From CAZLYF01 sp964586835 (GTDB lineage: Bacteria; Bacillota; Clostridia; Christensenellales; Aristaeellaceae), in assembly GCA_964586835.1 (NCBI GenBank), contig CAZPIC010000058.1, forward strand, positions 1 to 5,744: DNA of 5,744 nucleotides, given 5' to 3'. The translations under genes were made by a program, and so were the position numbers. The notes below the pieces were generated by a model, which did not search any database, was not told where the DNA came from, and worked only from the letters and a program-made list of their open reading frames with translations. Shown in pieces: positions 4,738-5,744 of the stretch; the stretch's first letter is position 1; each line of letters starts with the position of its first letter.

Positions 4738-5744
4738 TCAGTCTTTTTTGTAGAAATTTGTTTCGAACCCGTCCGCCCGCAGCAATAGTCCTTTTGCCCA
4801 GGGAGGCGTATGTCCCATTTGCTTGCAAATATCTGTAAGCGACAGGCACGGATCGGCTTCGATAATCACTTCATCGTGTACATGCGCGACAATGGCGCAG
4901 CCGCGGAGCATCTTCATGGCGTAGCACAAAATGTCGCGGCTGATCGCCTGAACGATGTTCTCGACGAATTTCGGACCGTAGCTTTCAAGCCGCTCCCATT
5001 TTTTCGTACCGCCAAGCCCAAGATAGGTAACTGCCGGAGAGCCGAACTGATTCTCACCAATGCGCGGCTTTACATAGGAAAGCTGCCTGCCGGAAGGCAA
5101 GGTGATAAACAACATGCCGCTTTTATACTGGAATTGGATGCCGTGCGCTTCAGCTGTGCTCTTCCGGCTGACAGCCACCATCACCGCCTCGTCCACATCC
5201 CACCAAAGCTGTACGATGTTCGGGTTGGATTCGCGCCACGCCTTGACGAGCGGCAATAACTCTGTTTCCGACAGTCCCATTTCCAAAGCGCCCATTGCTT
5301 TCAGCGCTCCAACAGAGCCGCCGTAGCCGAGCGCCAATTCTGCAATCTTGCCTTTTTGACGCAGATGCCCGTTCTGGCCGTGCTTGACCACCGGCACATG
5401 GAACATCTGACTGGCTGAGGCGCAATAGATATCGCCGCCGTTCTTGAATACCTCCATGCGCCACTGCTCACCGGCCAGCCAGGCAATGACGCGGGCTTCG
5501 ATGGCGCTGAAGTCGGATACGATGAATCTGCAACTATCACGCGGGATAAACGCTGTGCGGATCAGTTCGGACAGCACTTCCGGCACAGACGGGTAAACCT
5601 GCCGCACATCCTCATATGATCCAGAGCGTACAAGCGCACGTGCATCATCCAAGTCCGGAAGATGATTCTGAGGCAGATTTTGCAGCTGGATAAGTCGACC
5701 GCTGAACCTGCCGGTTCGATTCGCGCCATAGAACTGGAACATGT
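4738..5744 (-). CDS. Phage family A DNA polymerase, C-terminal part (5' end off window)
   Basis: This is the polymerase domain of a phage DNA polymerase of the Pol I family, which copies the phage genome. About 335 residues are present; the gene continues past the right edge, since the Met at 5742 lies in the middle of a conserved stretch (QFYGANRTGR) and phage relatives are about twice this long. Counting from that Met, motif A is SDFSAIEARVIAWLAGE (76-92, catalytic Asp77), the O-helix (motif B) is RQKGKIAELALGYGG (128-142, with Arg128, Lys132 and Tyr140), and motif C is HVHDEV (287-292, catalytic Asp290). The palm and fingers look intact. The O-helix position equal to Phe762 of E. coli Pol I is Leu136 here. 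Any exonuclease domain would lie outside the window. The gene ends 10 nt before a strong hairpin. The family is certain. Confidence 0.96.
   Translation of the reverse strand, partial: MFQFYGANRTGRFSGRLIQLQNLPQNHLPDLDDARALVRSGSYEDVRQVYPSVPEVLSELIRTAFIPRDSCRFIVSDFSAIEARVIAWLAGEQWRMEVFKNGGDIYCASASQMFHVPVVKHGQNGHLRQKGKIAELALGYGGSVGALKAMGALEMGLSETELLPLVKAWRESNPNIVQLWWDVDEAVMVAVSRKSTAEAHGIQFQYKSGMLFITLPSGRQLSYVKPRIGENQFGSPAVTYLGLGGTKKWERLESYGPKFVENIVQAISRDILCYAMKMLRGCAIVAHVHDEVIIEADPCLSLTDICKQMGHTPPWAKGLLLRADGFETNFYKKD

Noticed and set aside
1..5744. A new defence system, CRISPR array, tRNA or mobile element
   Set aside because: All long genes fit a known phage replication and recombination set. 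No spaced repeat array, cloverleaf, transposase or terminal repeats were seen.

Overview
The window is most likely a piece of the early replication module of a tailed phage or prophage from a Gram-positive host, probably Bacillota (Clostridia-like). The evidence is the gene content and order, strong GGAGG-type ribosome binding sites before every visible start, and family resemblance of the proteins to those of temperate clostridial siphophages. No integrase, repressor, structural gene or host gene is present, so integrated and free phage cannot be told apart. The host assignment is inference.

All six genes lie on the minus strand and are read from right to left, as one tightly packed and probably co-transcribed block. 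In order of transcription they are: the C-terminal half of a family A DNA polymerase (cut by the right edge, ends at 4738); a 79-nt gap with a strong hairpin; a 72-residue zinc-ribbon-like protein (4658-4440); a DUF4406/DUF7768 nucleoside 2-deoxyribosyltransferase-like protein (4440-3997); a 770-residue primase-helicase with an archaeo-eukaryotic-type primase domain and a D5/SF3 helicase (4000-1688); a 142-nt gap with a long inverted repeat around an AT-rich core; a 93-residue VRR-NUC nuclease (1545-1264); and an SNF2-type helicase (1283 to the left edge, missing only its extreme C-terminus). The junctions TAATG (4440) and ATGA (4000-3997) and the 20-nt VRR-NUC/SNF2 overlap indicate translational coupling.

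Together the genes form a nearly complete phage replication and recombination set: primer synthesis and fork unwinding (primase-helicase), DNA synthesis (PolA), and a branch-processing nuclease paired with a dsDNA translocase (VRR-NUC with SNF2). The deoxyribosyltransferase-like protein may act in nucleotide metabolism. The coding content is recognisable and is not a new system. The least explained sequence is in the two gaps, especially the roughly 100-bp inverted-repeat element at 1567-1664, which could be a replication origin, a structured RNA leader or a protein-binding site. No tRNA, rRNA, CRISPR array, insertion sequence or convincing promoter was seen.
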